Source: Rhodobacter sp.
GTDB lineage: Bacteria > Pseudomonadota > Alphaproteobacteria > Rhodobacterales > Rhodobacteraceae
Direction of reading: 5' to 3'
Assembly: GCA_027484145.1 (NCBI GenBank)
Contig: JAIXUH010000027.1
Coordinates: forward strand, 62,001-126,000
DNA length: 64,000 nt
The translations under genes were made by a program, and so were the position numbers. Below, piece by piece: positions 1 through 8,013 of this stretch. The notes beneath the pieces were generated by a model. It was not told the origin of the DNA. It worked only from the letters and a program-made list of their open reading frames with translations, and did no database searches. Each line of letters begins with the position of its first letter. Positions within the stretch are counted from its first letter, which is position 1.

Positions 1-647
1 TGCAGCCCGAGATGGAGGCGCTGAAAGAGCGCGCGGGCGAAGACAAGCAGATGCTTCAGCGCGAAATGATGAAGCTTTACAAGGACAAAAAGGTGAATCC
101 GGCGGCCGGGTGTTTGCCTGTGCTGATCCAGATCCCGATCTTTTTCAGCCTCTACAAGGTGATTTTCGTCACCATCGAATTGCGCCACGCGCCGTTCTTT
201 GGCTGGCTGAATGACCTGTCTGCCCCCGATTCGTCGTCGTTGTTCAACCTGTTCGGCCTGTTGCCGTGGGCCGCGCCCGCGCCTGGCAGCATCCTTGCGC
301 TTGTGTTCATCGGCATTCTGCCGATCCTTTTGGGCATCACCATGTGGCTGCAGCAAAAGCTGAACCCGGCGCCTACTGATGCCACTCAGGCGGCCGTCTT
401 TGCATGGATGCCGTGGATTTTCATGTTCATGCTGGGTGGTTTTGCCAGCGGTCTGGTGGTCTACTGGATCACCAACAACATCATCACGTTCGGCCAGCAG
501 TATGCCATCATGCGAAGCCATGGACACAGCCCGGATATCTTTGGCAACATCAGGTCAAGCTTCCAGAAAAAGACCGTCGCCACACCGCCCGAGCCAAAGA
601 CACCCGTCAAGGGGTCAGGCGGGCCGGGCAAGACAGGGAAGAAATGA
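1..647 (+). CDS. yidC: Membrane protein insertase YidC, C-terminal part
   Basis: YidC/Oxa1 inserts proteins into the inner membrane, alone or with SecYEG. The gene is cut by the left edge, so only about 214 C-terminal residues are visible. They hold the conserved 60KD_IMP core: the cytoplasmic stretch KDKKVNPAAGCLPVLIQIP followed by several hydrophobic segments, then a Lys/Pro-rich cytoplasmic tail (TPVKGSGGPGKTGKK), as expected for this family. The stop overlaps the start of the next gene (ATGA at 644-647), so the two are translationally coupled. In many bacteria yidC follows rpmH-rnpA-yidD directly; here those genes lie on the other side of engB in the opposite orientation. Confidence 0.95.
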   Translation, partial: QPEMEALKERAGEDKQMLQREMMKLYKDKKVNPAAGCLPVLIQIPIFFSLYKVIFVTIELRHAPFFGWLNDLSAPDSSSLFNLFGLLPWAAPAPGSILALVFIGILPILLGITMWLQQKLNPAPTDATQAAVFAWMPWIFMFMLGGFASGLVVYWITNNIITFGQQYAIMRSHGHSPDIFGNIRSSFQKKTVATPPEPKTPVKGSGGPGKTGKK

Positions 648-1387
648 ACGCACTGACCCGGATCACCCGACATCCGATCAAGGGCCACGGACGCGAAGAC
701 CTCGCGTCCGTTTGGCTTTCGGCGGGGGCCTGCCTGCCCTGGGATCGTCACTGGGCCGTCGCCCATGATGCGGCACGGCTTGTTGATGGCTGGAACCCTT
801 GCGTGAACTTTGCCCGTGGCGCAAAGGCCGCATCGTTGATGGCCATCACGGCGCAGCTGGACGAGGCAACGGCCACGGTCCGGCTGGACCACCCGACCCA
901 AGGCAGCCTCACCTTTCGCCCTGATGATCCGGACGACCTTGCCGCCTTTCTGGCATGGGTCGCCCCGTTGAACCCGCCCGATCGCGCACAGCCTGCGCGC
1001 ATCGTGACGGCGGGGCGGGGCATGACCGACAGTGATTTTCCATCTGTGGCCATCCTGTCCGAGACGTCGCAGGCAGACCTTTCTGCGCGGATGGGCGTCG
1101 CACTGGACCACAACCGCTGGCGTGGCAACCTGTGGCTGTCAGGGGCCGAACCCTTTGCCGAATTTGGCTGGGTTGGCCAGCATGTCAGGATTGGCGAGGC
1201 GGTGCTGAAGATCGAAGAGCGGATCACGCGTTGCAAAGCCACTACCGTCAACCCCGCGACGGGCGTGTCGGACGCCAATACCCTTGCCGCGCTTGAGGCC
1301 GCCTATGGCCATCAGGATTTCGGCGTTTATGCGACGGTCGTCACGGGGGCGAACATCGCCCTTGGCGCGGAATGGAGCGTTCTATGA
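644..1387 (+). CDS. MOSC domain-containing protein
   Basis: A 247-residue protein of the MOSC superfamily, related to the C-terminal domain of molybdenum-cofactor sulfurase and to YcbX/YiiM. The family binds or transfers sulfur via a conserved cysteine and often acts with molybdoenzymes. The N-terminal beta-barrel begins at MNALTRITRHPIKGH. The MOSC core has Cys197 in the typical setting ITRCKATTVNPATG. The ATG is chosen because it overlaps the yidC stop by 4 bases; upstream in-frame starts lie inside yidC. Its stop in turn overlaps engB, making a tightly coupled yidC-MOSC-engB operon, an arrangement I recall from other Rhodobacteraceae. The substrate cannot be read from sequence. Confidence 0.88.
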   Translation: MNALTRITRHPIKGHGREDLASVWLSAGACLPWDRHWAVAHDAARLVDGWNPCVNFARGAKAASLMAITAQLDEATATVRLDHPTQGSLTFRPDDPDDLAAFLAWVAPLNPPDRAQPARIVTAGRGMTDSDFPSVAILSETSQADLSARMGVALDHNRWRGNLWLSGAEPFAEFGWVGQHVRIGEAVLKIEERITRCKATTVNPATGVSDANTLAALEAAYGHQDFGVYATVVTGANIALGAEWSVL

Positions 1388-2034
1388 GCCTGTCTTTCAC
1401 CCTCGCCCCCGAGCCAGAGGATGAGGCCCGTGAAACCGGGCGGCTGCTGTTTGCAGGGCCAGTGACCTTTGTGAAGGGCGTGGTGGCCATGCCCGGCCTA
1501 CCGCCGGCCGACCGCGTCGAGGTGTGTTTTGCCGGGCGGTCGAATGTGGGAAAATCAAGCCTGATCAACGGGCTCACGGGCCGCAAGACCCTTGCCCGTG
1601 CCTCTAACACGCCCGGACGGACCCAAGAGATCAACTTCTTCGCCTTGGGCGAAAGCCGCTACATGGTGGACCTTCCCGGCTACGGCTATGCCGAGGCGCC
1701 GGTGGCCGTAGTCGCTAAATGGCAGGCGCTGCTGCGGGCGTACCTGTCGGGGCGGCAGACGCTGAGGCGGGCCTTTGTGCTGGTGGACATGCGCCATGGT
1801 ATCAAGGCCGTTGATCAGGAGATCCTGACGCTGCTGGACCGCTCAGCCGTGACCTTTCAGGTGGTTCTGACCAAGGCCGACAAGGTGAATGATGCCACGC
1901 GGGCCGAAACGATTGCACAGGTGCAGGCCGCACTTGGCAAACATGCGGCGGCCTATCCCGAAATCGTGGTGACCAGTTCGGAAAAGGGCGAGGGGCTGGA
2001 AACCTTGCGCGCGATTATCGCCACGCTGGTGTAA
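1384..2034 (+). CDS. engB: Ribosome biogenesis GTP-binding protein EngB (YihA/YsxC)
   Basis: An essential TrmE-Era-EngA-EngB class GTPase needed for large ribosomal subunit assembly. With the ATG at 1384 (ATGA overlap with the MOSC gene) the protein is 216 residues, the usual size; an upstream ATG at 1372 would only add MERS. G1 is GRSNVGKSS (51-59), the switch II/G3 motif is DLPGYG (96-101) and G4 is TKADK (163-167). The G2 region NTPGRTQ is also intact. It is the last gene of the + strand block and converges on yidD, six bases away. Confidence 0.95.
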   Translation: MSLSFTLAPEPEDEARETGRLLFAGPVTFVKGVVAMPGLPPADRVEVCFAGRSNVGKSSLINGLTGRKTLARASNTPGRTQEINFFALGESRYMVDLPGYGYAEAPVAVVAKWQALLRAYLSGRQTLRRAFVLVDMRHGIKAVDQEILTLLDRSAVTFQVVLTKADKVNDATRAETIAQVQAALGKHAAAYPEIVVTSSEKGEGLETLRAIIATLV

Positions 2035-2039
2035 CGGCG

Positions 2040-2297
2040 TCAGATGTCTTTGCGCGCCGCGTCATGCGCGGGGTCAGCGCCCGGCACGGGGTCATATCCG
2101 TGCCCGCCCCACGGGTGGCAGCGGCACAGCCGAGAGACCATCAGCGCACCGCCCTTGGCCGCGCCGTGGCGTTCCAGCGCCTCAAGCGCATAGACCGAGC
2201 ATGTGGGCTGAAAGCGGCAGCCATGCCCGACCCATGGCGACAGCACAAGGCGGTAGGCCCGCACCGGCAGGGCCACGAGACGCGCAAGCGGCGTCAC
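2040..2297 (-). CDS. yidD: Membrane protein insertion efficiency factor YidD
   Basis: A small (85 aa) membrane-associated protein that assists YidC-dependent insertion. The family hallmarks are present: GCRFQPTCSVYALEAL (26-41) and RLCRCHPWGGHGYDPVP with paired cysteines at 58 and 60. An N-terminal amphipathic/hydrophobic segment (PVRAYRLVLSPWVG) precedes the cysteine block. The start codon overlaps the rnpA stop by 4 bases (2294-2297), so it is coupled to rnpA. Its usual downstream neighbour yidC is in the window but on the opposite strand and beyond engB. Confidence 0.95.
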   Translation of the reverse strand: MTPLARLVALPVRAYRLVLSPWVGHGCRFQPTCSVYALEALERHGAAKGGALMVSRLCRCHPWGGHGYDPVPGADPAHDAARKDI

Positions 2298-2707
2298 GCC
2301 CGCACCTTGTGCACAGCGCGCAAGGCGGTCTCCAGATCATTCAGCAGGTCAGAAAACGGGCGATCTACGGTTACACCGGGGCGGGCGACCAGAACATAGT
2401 CCCATCCGGGTTGGGCAAGTTCCGGCAGAATGGCCCGCGCTACTTCGCGCAGGCGGCGTTTGGCCCGGTTGCGTGCAACGGCGTTGCCGATCTTTTTCGA
2501 CGCGGTAAAGCCGACCTGCACCAGATCACGGCCATCTCCGCGCTGACGGGCTTGCAGCAAAAAGCCTCCGGCCCCCTGCCGGCGGGCCGAAGCGGCGCGC
2601 AGAAACTCGGGCCGAAAGCGCAAAGTGCCTATGCAAAGCGAAACCGCCGAAGGCGCATCGGACGCTTCGGCAGCATTGCCTTGGCCCGGTTCCTTCGGCG
2701 GTGTCAT
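2294..2707 (-). CDS. rnpA: Ribonuclease P protein component
   Basis: Protein subunit of RNase P, which binds the catalytic RNA and helps mature tRNA 5' ends. The signature RNR motif is present as NAVARNRAKRRLREVAR, preceded by a VGFTASKKIG strand. I prefer the ATG at 2707 (137 aa) because GGAGAG lies about 8 bases upstream; a GTG at 2728 and an ATG at 2722 are possible but have weaker ribosome binding sites. The first 25 or so residues (Pro/Ala/Glu-rich) are variable. It lies directly downstream of rpmH and overlaps yidD. Confidence 0.95.
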   Translation of the reverse strand: MTPPKEPGQGNAAEASDAPSAVSLCIGTLRFRPEFLRAASARRQGAGGFLLQARQRGDGRDLVQVGFTASKKIGNAVARNRAKRRLREVARAILPELAQPGWDYVLVARPGVTVDRPFSDLLNDLETALRAVHKVRA

Positions 2708-2752
2708 GTCTTGTCTCTCCATCAGCACCCCGACGGCGGGGTGCAGAAAAGA

Positions 2753-2887
2753 TTAAGCTGACAGCTTGTGACGGCCCTTGGCGCGACGTGCGGCCAGAAC
2801 AAGACGACCGCCTTTGGTGGCCATGCGGGCGCGGAACCCATGGCGGCGCTTGCGGACCAGGTTCGACGGTTGAAATGTGCGCTTCAT
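2753..2887 (-). CDS. rpmH: 50S ribosomal protein L34
   Basis: A 44-residue highly basic protein starting [20 protein letters not shown] and ending AKGRHKLSA, a near-invariant L34 pattern. It reads from ATG at 2887-2885 to TAA at 2755-2753. It heads the rpmH-rnpA-yidD operon. The 280 bases between it and the TVP38 gene must hold the divergent promoter; I see no other gene there. Confidence 0.97.
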   Translation of the reverse strand: MKRTFQPSNLVRKRRHGFRARMATKGGRLVLAARRAKGRHKLSA

Positions 2888-3167
2888 TGCGGCTCTCCAT
2901 CAGACGAGTGTGCCCGAACCCGAGAAGGATTCGAGGGCAGGGAACTTGAAGCCCGTCCTTTACGGGGGGTTTGGGGCCAAGTCAACGGAAGCCGCAGTGA
3001 TTTCCTGCAACAAATGGCGCTGACTTGTCATCATTCCCGGTCGGAATGTTTCAGCACAGGCCATTTGCAACACAGGGCCGTGCATTCGGATCAAGCCAGC
3101 GTGAGGCCCCTATCCCCGCCCCCCGGCGATGGACCATGGTTTGGGCACCAAACGCAACAGGATCATC

Positions 3168-3890
3168 ATGCCGGACACCGCCCGCCGACCAAATCCTTGG
3201 ATCAGGCGCTTGCCGATTCTTGCCATAGCCGTGGCCGCTGTCGCCGGGGCCTTTTTGCTGCGCGACCAGATCAGCTTTGATGCTTTGGCGCAGCACCGCG
3301 AGGCGCTTTTGGCCTTTCGTGACAACAATTTTGCTCTGGCCAGTCTGATCTTTGTGCTGGCCTATATCGTGATCGTGGCCTTCAGCCTGCCTGGGGCGAC
3401 GGTGGCCACGCTGACCGGCGGGTTCCTGTTCGGGATGTTTCCGGGTGTTCTTTACAATGTGGGCGGCGCGACCGTCGGGGCGATTGCCGTGTTTCTGGCG
3501 GCGCGGGCGGGCTTTGGGGCTGATGTCGCGCAAAAGATCGCGGCAAAGGGCGGGGCCGCCGCGCGCCTGCAACAGGGCCTGCACGAAAACGAATGGTCGG
3601 TTCTGCTGATGATGCGTCTGGTTCCGGCCCTGCCGTTCTTTCTGGCGAACCTGATTCCGGCCTTTGTCGGCACGCGCTTGTTTCCGTTCGCCGTGACCAC
3701 GTTCTTCGGGATCATGCCTGCCGCTGCCGTGTTCACGTCCATTGGCGCCGGTCTGGGAGAGGTTTTTGCCGTGGGCGGTAAACCGGAATTGTCGGTCATC
3801 TTTTCGTGGCCCGTGCTGGGCCCGCTGCTGGGGTTGGCCGCGCTGTCAGCGCTGCCGATCATCTTGAAACGTGTGCGGAAAGAGGCCTGA
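3168..3890 (+). CDS. TVP38/TMEM64 (DedA-like) family membrane protein
   Basis: A 240-residue polytopic inner-membrane protein of the SNARE-associated/VTT domain family. The N-terminal membrane segment is at about residues 14-31. The VTT hallmarks follow: LPGATVATLTGGFLFGMFPG with a YNVGGATVG re-entrant motif, then RLVPALPFFLAN. VTT proteins are linked to lipid scrambling or transport; the role of this one is unknown. The start at 3168 (MPDTARRP) is preferred over 3129 because an AGG ribosome site lies just upstream. The gene is one base from the following flavoprotein, and this pairing of TVP38 and mercuric-reductase-like genes recurs in bacteria, sometimes as fusions. Confidence 0.85.
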   Translation: MPDTARRPNPWIRRLPILAIAVAAVAGAFLLRDQISFDALAQHREALLAFRDNNFALASLIFVLAYIVIVAFSLPGATVATLTGGFLFGMFPGVLYNVGGATVGAIAVFLAARAGFGADVAQKIAAKGGAAARLQQGLHENEWSVLLMMRLVPALPFFLANLIPAFVGTRLFPFAVTTFFGIMPAAAVFTSIGAGLGEVFAVGGKPELSVIFSWPVLGPLLGLAALSALPIILKRVRKEA

Positions 3891-3891
3891 G

Positions 3892-5310
3892 ATGACCATG
3901 ATCGAAACGGATATCTGCATCATTGGCGCGGGGTCGGGCGGGCTGTCGGTCGCGGCGGGTGCGGTACAGATGGGGGCGCGGGTTGTCCTTGTTGAAGCGG
4001 GCGAGATGGGCGGCGATTGCCTGAATGCGGGCTGTGTGCCGTCCAAGGCACTGATCGCCGCAGGCAAGGCGGCGCAGGCGATGCGCGATGGTGCCAAGTT
4101 CGGCATCACCCCGGTTGAGCCACAGATCGACTTTAGCGCGGTCAAGGATCACGTTGCCAAGGTGATTGCGACAATTGCCCCTGTCGACAGTCAGGAACGG
4201 TTCGAAGGGCTTGGTGTCCAAGTGATCCGTGCTTTTGGCCGGTTCATCGGGCCGGATCGGCTTGAGGCGGGCGGCCAGATCATCCGTGCGCGGCGGTTTG
4301 TGATCGCCACGGGCAGCCGCCCCTTTGTGCCACCCATTTCGGGGCTGGACACGGTGCCCTACCTGACCAACGAAAGCATTTTTGCGCTGCGTGATCGGCC
4401 AGAGCATCTGATCGTCATCGGCGGGGGCCCGATCGGGATGGAAATGGCGCAGGCGCATCGCCGCCTTGGCTGCCGGGTGACGGTTATCGAAGGCGCCAAG
4501 GCCCTTGGCCGCGATGACCCCGACACGGCCGCTATCGTGCTGCAAAACCTGCGCGACGAGGGGGTCGAGATCCTTGAGGATGCGCCCGTGGTGCGGATTG
4601 CGGGGCAGGCGGGTGCGCTTGAAGTGACGCTGGCCGATGGCCGGCAGCTGCACGGCACGCATCTTCTGGTGGCGGTGGGGCGCAAGGTGGCGCTGCAGGG
4701 GCTGGGGCTGGATGTGGCAGGTGTTGCCCAAACGCCCAAGGGGGTCACTGTGGGCGCGGACCTGCGCAGCAGCAACCGGCGCATCTATGCCGTGGGTGAT
4801 GCGGCAGGTGGGCTGCAATTCACCCATATGGCGGGGTATCACGCGGGCATCCTGATCCGGCAACTGGTGCTGGGTCTGCCCGCCAAGGCCACTACCCGCC
4901 ACATTCCATGGGCCACCTATACCGAGCCGGAACTGGCGCAGGTGGGCCTGACCGAGGCCGAGGCCCGCAAGGCGCATGGCCAGGCCCTGACCGTGCTGCG
5001 GCAAGAGTTTCACCACAACGACCGCGCGCAGGCTGAGGCCAAGACCAAGGGCCTGCTGAAGGTGATGGTGGTCAAGGGGCGGCCTGTCGGGGCATCGATT
5101 GCAGGGCCACAGGCGGGCGAGTTGATCGGCCTCTGGGCGCTTGCGATTGCCAGCCGCATGAAGATCAGCGCCATCGCTGGCATGGTGGCCCCCTATCCGA
5201 CTTTGGGTGAAATATCGAAACGCGCGGCAGGAGCCTATTTTTCCCCCAAACTCTTTGATAATCCTGCATTGAAAAGATTTGTGTGGCTGGTGCAGCGCTA
5301 TCTGCCCTGA
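3892..5310 (+). CDS. FAD-dependent pyridine nucleotide-disulfide oxidoreductase (MerA/Lpd-like)
   Basis: A 472-residue class I disulfide oxidoreductase. The FAD-binding motif GAGSGG is at 12-17, the redox-active pair Cys43-x4-Cys48 sits in CLNAGCVPSK, and a second Rossmann motif GGGPIGMEMAQ binds NAD(P)H. The C-terminal dimerisation domain has YPTLGEISKRAAGAYF where dihydrolipoamide dehydrogenase has a HPT-x2-E motif. This variant is typical of the mercuric-reductase-like subgroup that lacks the metal-binding NmerA domain. The ATG at 3892 follows the TVP38 stop by one base. The physiological disulfide substrate is unknown, and mer genes are absent, so mercury reduction is not supported. Confidence 0.85.
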   Translation: MTMIETDICIIGAGSGGLSVAAGAVQMGARVVLVEAGEMGGDCLNAGCVPSKALIAAGKAAQAMRDGAKFGITPVEPQIDFSAVKDHVAKVIATIAPVDSQERFEGLGVQVIRAFGRFIGPDRLEAGGQIIRARRFVIATGSRPFVPPISGLDTVPYLTNESIFALRDRPEHLIVIGGGPIGMEMAQAHRRLGCRVTVIEGAKALGRDDPDTAAIVLQNLRDEGVEILEDAPVVRIAGQAGALEVTLADGRQLHGTHLLVAVGRKVALQGLGLDVAGVAQTPKGVTVGADLRSSNRRIYAVGDAAGGLQFTHMAGYHAGILIRQLVLGLPAKATTRHIPWATYTEPELAQVGLTEAEARKAHGQALTVLRQEFHHNDRAQAEAKTKGLLKVMVVKGRPVGASIAGPQAGELIGLWALAIASRMKISAIAGMVAPYPTLGEISKRAAGAYFSPKLFDNPALKRFVWLVQRYLP

Positions 5311-5334
5311 TCCGGCATAAGAGGAGCATAACTG

Positions 5335-6744
5335 GTGCAGGCGGGGCGGGGGCGGTTCCTCAATACCCTTTCAGGGCGTTTCCTGATGCTGACGGTTGCC
5401 TTCGTCATGCTGGCCGAAGTGCTGATCTTTGTGCCCTCAATTGCGCGGTTTCGGGCTGACTACCTGCTTTTACGGCTGGAAAAGGCGCAGATCGCGTCAC
5501 TGTCGCTGCTGACGACCGATGAGATGATCGCCCCGGAACTTGAATCCGAGCTTTTGGTGAATGCCGGGGTGTTCAACGTGGTGCTGCGGCGAGATGAGGT
5601 GCGGCAACTGGTGCTGTCATCGCCCATTCCAGCCGCCATTTACGAGACGTATGATCTGCGGCTGGCCGGACCGTGGCAACTGATCCGCGATGCCATAGCG
5701 GTCTTGGCAGACCCGATGAACCGCGTGATCCGCGTGATCGGCAACCCGGTGCAGCAGGCTGGCCTGTTGATCGAAGTGACCATGGAAACCGGGCCTTTGC
5801 GCGCGGCCATGATCGAATATGGCCTGCGGATTCTGGTTCTTTCGGCGTTGATTTCGGCGGTGACGGCGGTGTTGCTGTTCATCGCCGTGCAGCGCATGAT
5901 CGTTGGGCCGATCCGTCGTGTGGTCCTGCACATGCAGGCCTATGCCGCCGCCCCCGAGGATGTGCGCCGCGTGATTGCCCCCGACTCGACGGTGGTGGAA
6001 CTGCGCGCGGCCGAAGATGCGCTGCAAAGCCTGCAAACGCAGTTGACCAGTGCATTGCGCCAGAAAGAGCGGCTGGCCCAGCTAGGTGGCGCGGTGGCCA
6101 AGATCAGCCATGATCTGCGCAACATCCTGACCACGGCGCAGTTGTTTGCGGACCGGATCGAAAGCAGCGTTGACCCGGTGGTTGCCCGTGCTGCGCCCAA
6201 ACTGGTGGGGTCCATCAGCCGTGCCGTCAACCTGTGCGAGGCGACGCTGGCCTTTGGCAAGGCCGAGGAACCGCCGCCCCGGCTGGACCGTTTTGCCCTG
6301 CGCGCACTGGCCGACGAGGTGGCCGAAGCCGAAGGCCTGGCCGGCACCGGCGATCTTGTGTGCCTGATCGATGTGCCCAGCACCTTGATTGTCCGTGCCG
6401 ACAGCGAGCAGTTGTTTCGCGTGCTGTCTAATCTTGTGCGCAACGCCCGGCAGGCCATCGAGGCGGATGGCAAGGGCGGCACGGTCGAGATTTCGGCGGG
6501 TGAGGATGAAACCGGCTGGTGGATTCGCGTGGGCGACACCGGGCCGGGCCTGCCCCCCAAAGCGCGCGAGCATCTGTTTGCCGCGTTTCAGGGCGGGGCG
6601 CGCAAGGGGGGCACGGGCCTTGGCCTTGCCATCGCGGCCGAACTTGTGCGTGGCCACGGCGGGCGGCTGGAGCTGAGCCGCAGCGATGCTGACGGGACCG
6701 AGTTTCTGATCACTCTGCCCAAGGCCATGGTGGACGTCGCCTGA
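5335..6744 (+). CDS. Membrane sensor histidine kinase
   Basis: A 469-residue two-component sensor. It has membrane segment 1 at about 15-35, a periplasmic sensor of about 125 residues, membrane segment 2 at about 164-186, and a HAMP-like stretch starting VQRMIVGPIRR. The dimerisation domain has the H box KISHDLRN with phospho-acceptor His259, followed by N box NLVRNARQAI and G boxes DTGPGLPP and GGTGLGLAIAAELVRGHGG. The GTG start at 5335 has GAGGAG about 8 bases upstream. No response regulator lies nearby, so the partner is elsewhere. It follows the flavoprotein by 24 bases and may be co-transcribed. Confidence 0.88.
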   Translation: MQAGRGRFLNTLSGRFLMLTVAFVMLAEVLIFVPSIARFRADYLLLRLEKAQIASLSLLTTDEMIAPELESELLVNAGVFNVVLRRDEVRQLVLSSPIPAAIYETYDLRLAGPWQLIRDAIAVLADPMNRVIRVIGNPVQQAGLLIEVTMETGPLRAAMIEYGLRILVLSALISAVTAVLLFIAVQRMIVGPIRRVVLHMQAYAAAPEDVRRVIAPDSTVVELRAAEDALQSLQTQLTSALRQKERLAQLGGAVAKISHDLRNILTTAQLFADRIESSVDPVVARAAPKLVGSISRAVNLCEATLAFGKAEEPPPRLDRFALRALADEVAEAEGLAGTGDLVCLIDVPSTLIVRADSEQLFRVLSNLVRNARQAIEADGKGGTVEISAGEDETGWWIRVGDTGPGLPPKAREHLFAAFQGGARKGGTGLGLAIAAELVRGHGGRLELSRSDADGTEFLITLPKAMVDVA

Positions 6745-6793
6745 CATGGGTGGCGCCGTCGCGGGCCTTGCAAAGGTCTTGTGACTTTTGCCC

Positions 6794-6822
6794 TTGCAAA
6801 CCCCGACGGGGGCCGCTAAATC
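6794..6822 (+). promoter_or_regulatory. Putative promoter of tRNA-Arg
   Basis: TTGCAA (6794-6799) and TAAATC (6817-6822) are separated by exactly 17 bases and lie 11 bases before the mature tRNA 5' end. Both are weak matches to sigma70 boxes; spacing and position are the main support. Confidence 0.35.
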
Positions 6823-6833
6823 CGCCCCAAGAT

Positions 6834-6910
6834 GGACCCGTAGCTCAGCTGGATAGAGCATCAGACTACGAATCTGAGGGTCGGGCGTTCGAATCGCTCC
6901 GGGTTCACCA
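6834..6910 (+). tRNA. tRNA-Arg (anticodon ACG)
   Basis: The 77-base sequence folds as a complete cloverleaf. The acceptor arms GGACCCG and CGGGTTC pair (one G-T), with discriminator A and an encoded CCA. The D arm is GCTC-AGCTGGATA-GAGC. The anticodon arm is TCAGA-CTACGAA-TCTGA with anticodon ACG, and the T loop is TTCGAAT. ACG is read as ICG after TadA deamination and decodes CGU/CGC/CGA. No integrated element or duplicated att site is seen on its 3' side. Confidence 0.96.
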
Positions 6911-7046
6911 TCCCCCTAAAAGCTGCGCAAATCCCACGTTTTTCGTGGATTTACCGCTATTTGCACGGGGCCTTTGCGTTGACTGTGTGCATCGTCCGGT
7001 TTGGTCCCGAACCATCAGATGGCGGGGCAGAAAAGGCGGCGATGGC

Positions 7047-7235
7047 TCAGGCCACGATCCACCAGATAAGCCCAGCCCAGAACCCCAGAGCAAACGGAAT
7101 GGCCACGACAAAAGCCGCCCCACGCGGCAGGTTAGGCGCGGCACTGGCCTGCGGTTGCGGGCTGTAGCTTGGGTGTTCGGCCAGACGAACCGACTGGCAA
7201 GCATGGTCGGACAGGATGGAGGCGTTCGATGTCAC
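7047..7235 (-). CDS. Small single-pass membrane protein, unknown function
   Basis: A 62-residue protein from a GTG start. The start is fixed by AAGGAG seven bases upstream; a longer reading from 7391 has no ribosome site. The N-terminal 37 residues are polar and proline-rich (SYSPQPQASAAPNLPRG). The C-terminal 24 residues form one clear membrane span (AAFVVAIPFALGFWAGLIWW), so it looks tail-anchored with the N-terminus outside that span. It follows the Rrf2 regulator on the same strand with a 189-base gap containing an inverted repeat. I recognise no family. Confidence 0.6.
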   Translation of the reverse strand: MTSNASILSDHACQSVRLAEHPSYSPQPQASAAPNLPRGAAFVVAIPFALGFWAGLIWWIVA

Positions 7236-7286
7236 GGTGCAACTCCTTGCTTGTGTCCGGGCGGACATTTCGCCTGACCTTAATAA

Positions 7287-7301
7287 CGACAGAACATGTC
7301 G
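7287..7301. promoter_or_regulatory. Inverted repeat upstream of the 62-aa membrane protein gene
   Basis: CGACA-GAACA-TGTCG is a perfect 5-bp inverted repeat with a 5-base spacer, 52-66 bases upstream of the GTG start at 7235. The position fits an operator. The adjacent Rrf2 protein is a candidate ligand but nothing proves it. Confidence 0.3.
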
Positions 7302-7424
7302 AGTATTGCAAGGGAATAATCTCGTCATTTTTAGTCGTGTTTTGAGATCATTCTTCCGTCCCACCCGCGGCCGCAGTGCGCGATTGGCCATAGATTGAGA
7401 GAAAGCCTGTTATTCGTCAGGCGG

Positions 7425-7889
7425 TTATGCCGGATCAGCTGCGTTCAGAACCTGATTTGCCACCGCATCCGAACGCAGCATATCTGCCAGCGTCAGCGAT
7501 TCGATGATCAGCAGATATGACCAGAACACCTCGGCAAAGACCTTGCGGATGCGGCAGGTGGCTTCGTCGGTGCAGTCATCGCAGCGCTGATAGGCGCGCC
7601 GTGACAGGCATGGCAAAGGCGCAATCGGGCCGTCGATCAGGCGCAGAAGTTCGGAAATCGACACCTCGGCTGGTTTCTTGATCAGGCTGTAGCCTCCCGA
7701 TCTGCCCCGGATCGATGCGATCACGCCCGCATTGCGGACCTCAAGCAGAATATGCTCCAAAAACCGCTTGGGCGTGCCAGAGCGTTTGGCGATCTCTTCA
7801 ATCGTCAAAGCCTCGGGTTGCGCGCGCCCGGCCTCATCGGCCAGCACAAGCAGGGCTTTCAAGGCATATTTCATTTTCTGTGTGATCAT
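7425..7889 (-). CDS. Rrf2 family transcriptional regulator
   Basis: A 154-residue winged-helix regulator of the Rrf2 family (IscR, NsrR, RirA). The DNA-binding domain spans about 5-75, with helix-turn-helix IEEIAKRSGTPKRFLEHILLEV and wing RGRSGGYSL. Cys94, Cys103, Cys106 and Cys112 (CLSRRAYQRCDDCTDEATC) form a cysteine cluster like those that ligate Fe-S centres in this family. That predicts a sensor of iron, nitric oxide or redox state rather than a CymR-type cysteine regulator. The start at 7889 is an ATG; a TTG six bases upstream is also open. The target is unknown; the small membrane protein gene downstream is the nearest candidate. Confidence 0.85.
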   Translation of the reverse strand: MITQKMKYALKALLVLADEAGRAQPEALTIEEIAKRSGTPKRFLEHILLEVRNAGVIASIRGRSGGYSLIKKPAEVSISELLRLIDGPIAPLPCLSRRAYQRCDDCTDEATCRIRKVFAEVFWSYLLIIESLTLADMLRSDAVANQVLNAADPA

Positions 7890-8013
7890 GACCAAAGCCT
7901 AAATCGCGCAGTCAGCAGAATCAACGCAGGGTTTGTGCTTTTTCAAAGCCAAGTTGTGCGCGCGAAAGGCAGGTTTGGCCAGAAGTCCCGCTGGCACCGA
8001 TGATCGCGCCGCC

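Noticed and set aside
3892-5310. Mercuric reductase merA
   Set aside because: No NmerA domain, no terminal vicinal cysteines and no merR/T/P genes; only the general disulfide oxidoreductase family is supported.
6834-7046. Integrated element at the tRNA-Arg 3' end
   Set aside because: No integrase gene and no repeated tRNA 3' segment downstream within the window.
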